The translations under genes and the position numbers were made by a program. From an uncultured Rikenellaceae bacterium (GTDB taxonomy: Bacteria > Bacteroidota > Bacteroidia > Bacteroidales > Rikenellaceae): a stretch of DNA of 8,302 nucleotides. The notes under the pieces are model-generated. The model searched no databases. It saw only the letters and a program-made list of their open reading frames with translations, and had not been told where the DNA came from. The stretch covers positions 1 through 8,302 of the forward strand of contig CAMQUV010000034.1 of NCBI GenBank assembly GCA_947037995.1, written 5' to 3'. This document shows, piece after piece, positions 6,067 through 8,302 of this stretch. The first letter of the stretch is position 1; every line of letters begins with the position of its first letter.

Positions 6067-7023
6067 ATGAGCCAAATTGATATATCACTTGTAATCCCCT
6101 TGTATAATGAGGAGGAATCTCTACCCGAGTTGAATGAATGGGTGGAGAGAGTAATGAACGAAAATAAATTCTCGTACGAGATGATATTTATCGACGATGG
6201 CTCGAACGATGGTTCGTGGGATGTAATTGTTGAGCTGAAGAAAATCAACCCCAACATACGCGCCATACAGTTCAGACGCAACTACGGTAAGTCGCCGGCG
6301 CTGTTCGTAGGGTTCGAAAAAGCACAGGGCGATGTCGTTATTACGATGGACGCCGACCTGCAAGACTCACCAGACGAAATCCCGGAGCTATACCGTATGA
6401 TTAAAGAGGATAAATATGACTTAGTCTCGGGCTGGAAACATTGCCGCCACGACCCAATTGGGAAGACTCTGCCAAGTAAATTATTCAATAGAACGGCGAG
6501 AATCGCTAGTGGCATTAAAATCCACGATTTCAACTGTGGGTTGAAGTCATATCGCAAAAAAGTCATTAAGTCCATCGAGGTTTATGGCGAGATGCACAGG
6601 TATATTCCCATTTTGGCTAAGAAAGCGGGGTTCAATAGAATCACTGAGAAAGTGGTTGAGCACAACCCTCGTAAATATGGCAAATCAAAATTCGGGATAG
6701 AGCGTATGCTCAAAGGTTACATAGATTTACTCTCTGTAATGTTCTCTACCAAGTTCGGCCGCCGCCCGATGTATCTTTTCAGCACTCTGGGAACACTTAT
6801 GATTTTGGGGAGTTTCGTTATTACTATTATATTGATAACACAGAAACTAATGCTACAAGCCGACGGCGAAGTTGCACGCTCTGTGACCGACCAACCTTTA
6901 TTTTTTATGGCTTTAACGAGCGGTATAATAGGTTCGCAGCTATTTCTTGCGGGTTTCTTGGGCGAAATGCTAAACAGAAATTCATCTATTAGAAATAATT
7001 ATTTAATTGACGAAGAAATATAA
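6067..7023 (+). CDS. Membrane-anchored GT2 glycosyltransferase (DPM1/GtrB-like)
   Basis: A 318-residue inverting glycosyltransferase with a GT-A domain and two C-terminal membrane helices. Visible motifs are SLVIPLYNEEESL (7-19), the nucleotide-binding IDDGSNDGS (42-50), RRNYGKSPAL (70-79), the metal-binding DAD in MDADLQDSP (94-102), HDFNCGLKSYR (153-163) and RKYGKSKFG (202-210), the signature of polyprenyl-phosphate hexosyltransferases. Hydrophobic helices lie at about residues 236-260 and 277-302. By family, it would move a sugar from a nucleotide donor to a lipid-linked (undecaprenyl-phosphate) acceptor at the inner membrane; the donor cannot be read from the sequence. It is the last of three closely spaced envelope genes, and the GAPDH promoter begins within 12 bases of its stop, leaving no room for a separate terminator. 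Confidence 0.92.
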   Translation: MSQIDISLVIPLYNEEESLPELNEWVERVMNENKFSYEMIFIDDGSNDGSWDVIVELKKINPNIRAIQFRRNYGKSPALFVGFEKAQGDVVITMDADLQDSPDEIPELYRMIKEDKYDLVSGWKHCRHDPIGKTLPSKLFNRTARIASGIKIHDFNCGLKSYRKKVIKSIEVYGEMHRYIPILAKKAGFNRITEKVVEHNPRKYGKSKFGIERMLKGYIDLLSVMFSTKFGRRPMYLFSTLGTLMILGSFVITIILITQKLMLQADGEVARSVTDQPLFFMALTSGIIGSQLFLAGFLGEMLNRNSSIRNNYLIDEEI

Positions 7024-7034
7024 AATTTTTTTCT

Positions 7035-7042
7035 TATCTTTG
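7035..7042 (+). promoter_or_regulatory. GAPDH promoter -7 box
   Basis: TATCTTTG is an exact TAnnTTTG box, placed just after the stop of the glycosyltransferase gene and preceded by a T-rich run. A good -33 box is not evident: the nearest TTG (7007-7009) is 25 bases upstream, inside the preceding gene. The inferred start near 7047-7050 gives an unusually long leader of about 85 bases. Confidence 0.65.
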
Positions 7043-7046
7043 CCCT

Positions 7047-7082
7047 CTCAACCCGTTGTCATCTAATGACTAGCAGTTTGAG
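7047..7082 (+). promoter_or_regulatory. Stem-loop at the 5' end of the GAPDH mRNA
   Basis: Two nested pairings are perfect: CTCAA (7047-7051) with TTGAG (7078-7082) outside, and GTCAT (7058-7062) with ATGAC (7066-7070) around a CTA loop inside, with an asymmetric internal loop between them. This places a hairpin almost exactly at the inferred transcript start, where it could protect the mRNA from 5'-end decay. The remaining leader, 7083-7133, is A-rich and unstructured. Confidence 0.4.
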
Positions 7083-7106
7083 CAAAAACAACAACAAATA
7101 CATTAA

Positions 7107-8135
<1,029 letters not shown>

Positions 8136-8186
8136 TTTAAATAATAACACTAGAACTATCTAGCGTATTAAATGAAATTATTATAT

Positions 8187-8229
8187 CGGCACCTCTGTCC
8201 TAATCTAGGATGGAGGTGCTGTCTTTTTT
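8187..8229 (+). terminator. Strong intrinsic terminator of the GAPDH gene
   Basis: CGGCACCTC-TG-TCCTA (8187-8202) pairs along its full length with TAGGA-TG-GAGGTGCTG (8206-8221), around a three-base loop ATC. The stem has 16 pairs, of which three are G-T wobbles: two in the middle (8196-8197 against 8211-8212) and one near the base. A tract of TCTTTTTT follows at 8222-8229. This is the only convincing terminator in the window. Confidence 0.92.
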
Positions 8230-8280
8230 ACATATATACATACACATACACACACACCGCCAACTCCAATAACTCCAACA
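8230..8280. repeat. CA-rich simple sequence and a 9-bp tandem pair
   Basis: From 8230 to 8257 the strand is almost purely alternating CA/TA dinucleotides. It is followed by AACTCCAAT and AACTCCAAC back to back (8262-8279). No frame, promoter box or RNA structure was seen here or in the remaining bases to 8302. Confidence 0.6.
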
Positions 8281-8302
8281 GTGATTCTGTCCACTCCGAA
8301 CT

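Overview
The window reads as a chromosomal stretch from a member of the Bacteroidota, most likely order Bacteroidales. Three things point there. Promoters have the TAnnTTTG -7 box of the group (TATATTTG, TAAATTTG and TATCTTTG twice) instead of E. coli-type -35/-10 boxes. Start codons sit behind A-rich leaders without Shine-Dalgarno sites. The gene families are typical of the order: a Ser-type sulfatase, a DUF4199-like membrane protein, an exported M48 peptidase with Ala|Gln signal cleavage, and a tRNA-guanine transglycosylase lacking the usual zinc cysteines. Genus cannot be fixed from the sequence alone.

Layout. Positions 1-213 hold an open but start-less reading frame (20-139), possibly a decayed or cut-off gene end, and then the sulfatase promoter. 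A plus-strand pair follows: an exported sulfatase (214-1662) and a radical SAM protein of the YhcC/YtqA type (1670-2608). Convergent to it, only 12 bases away, is tgt (2621-3757, minus). Tgt and a YciO-type YrdC-domain gene (3931-4533, plus) diverge from a compact intergenic region with a promoter for each and a perfect inverted repeat between them. Three plus-strand envelope genes come next: a four-helix membrane protein (4613-5164), an exported M48 metalloprotease (5200-6018) and a membrane-anchored GT2 glycosyltransferase (6067-7023). The window ends with a single-gene unit for glyceraldehyde-3-phosphate dehydrogenase (7134-8135), with its own promoter, a structured leader, extreme codon bias and a strong terminator (8187-8229). 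After that, 8230-8302 is CA-rich and has no visible gene.

How the genes fit together. The middle block is rich in translation and tRNA-modification functions: the radical SAM family linked to wobble-uridine modification in Bacillus, queuosine insertion by Tgt, and a YrdC-fold protein related to t6A synthesis. The next block looks like cell-envelope work (membrane protein, exported protease, polyprenyl-phosphate-type glycosyltransferase). The sulfatase suggests use of sulfated host or algal glycans, and GAPDH is core glycolysis.

No undescribed multi-gene system is evident. The points most worth a second look are the missing zinc ligands in Tgt, the inverted repeat between the two divergent promoters, the exact 3 x 13-nt repeat that fills the gap before the M48 gene, the structured GAPDH leader, and the open frame at the left edge.
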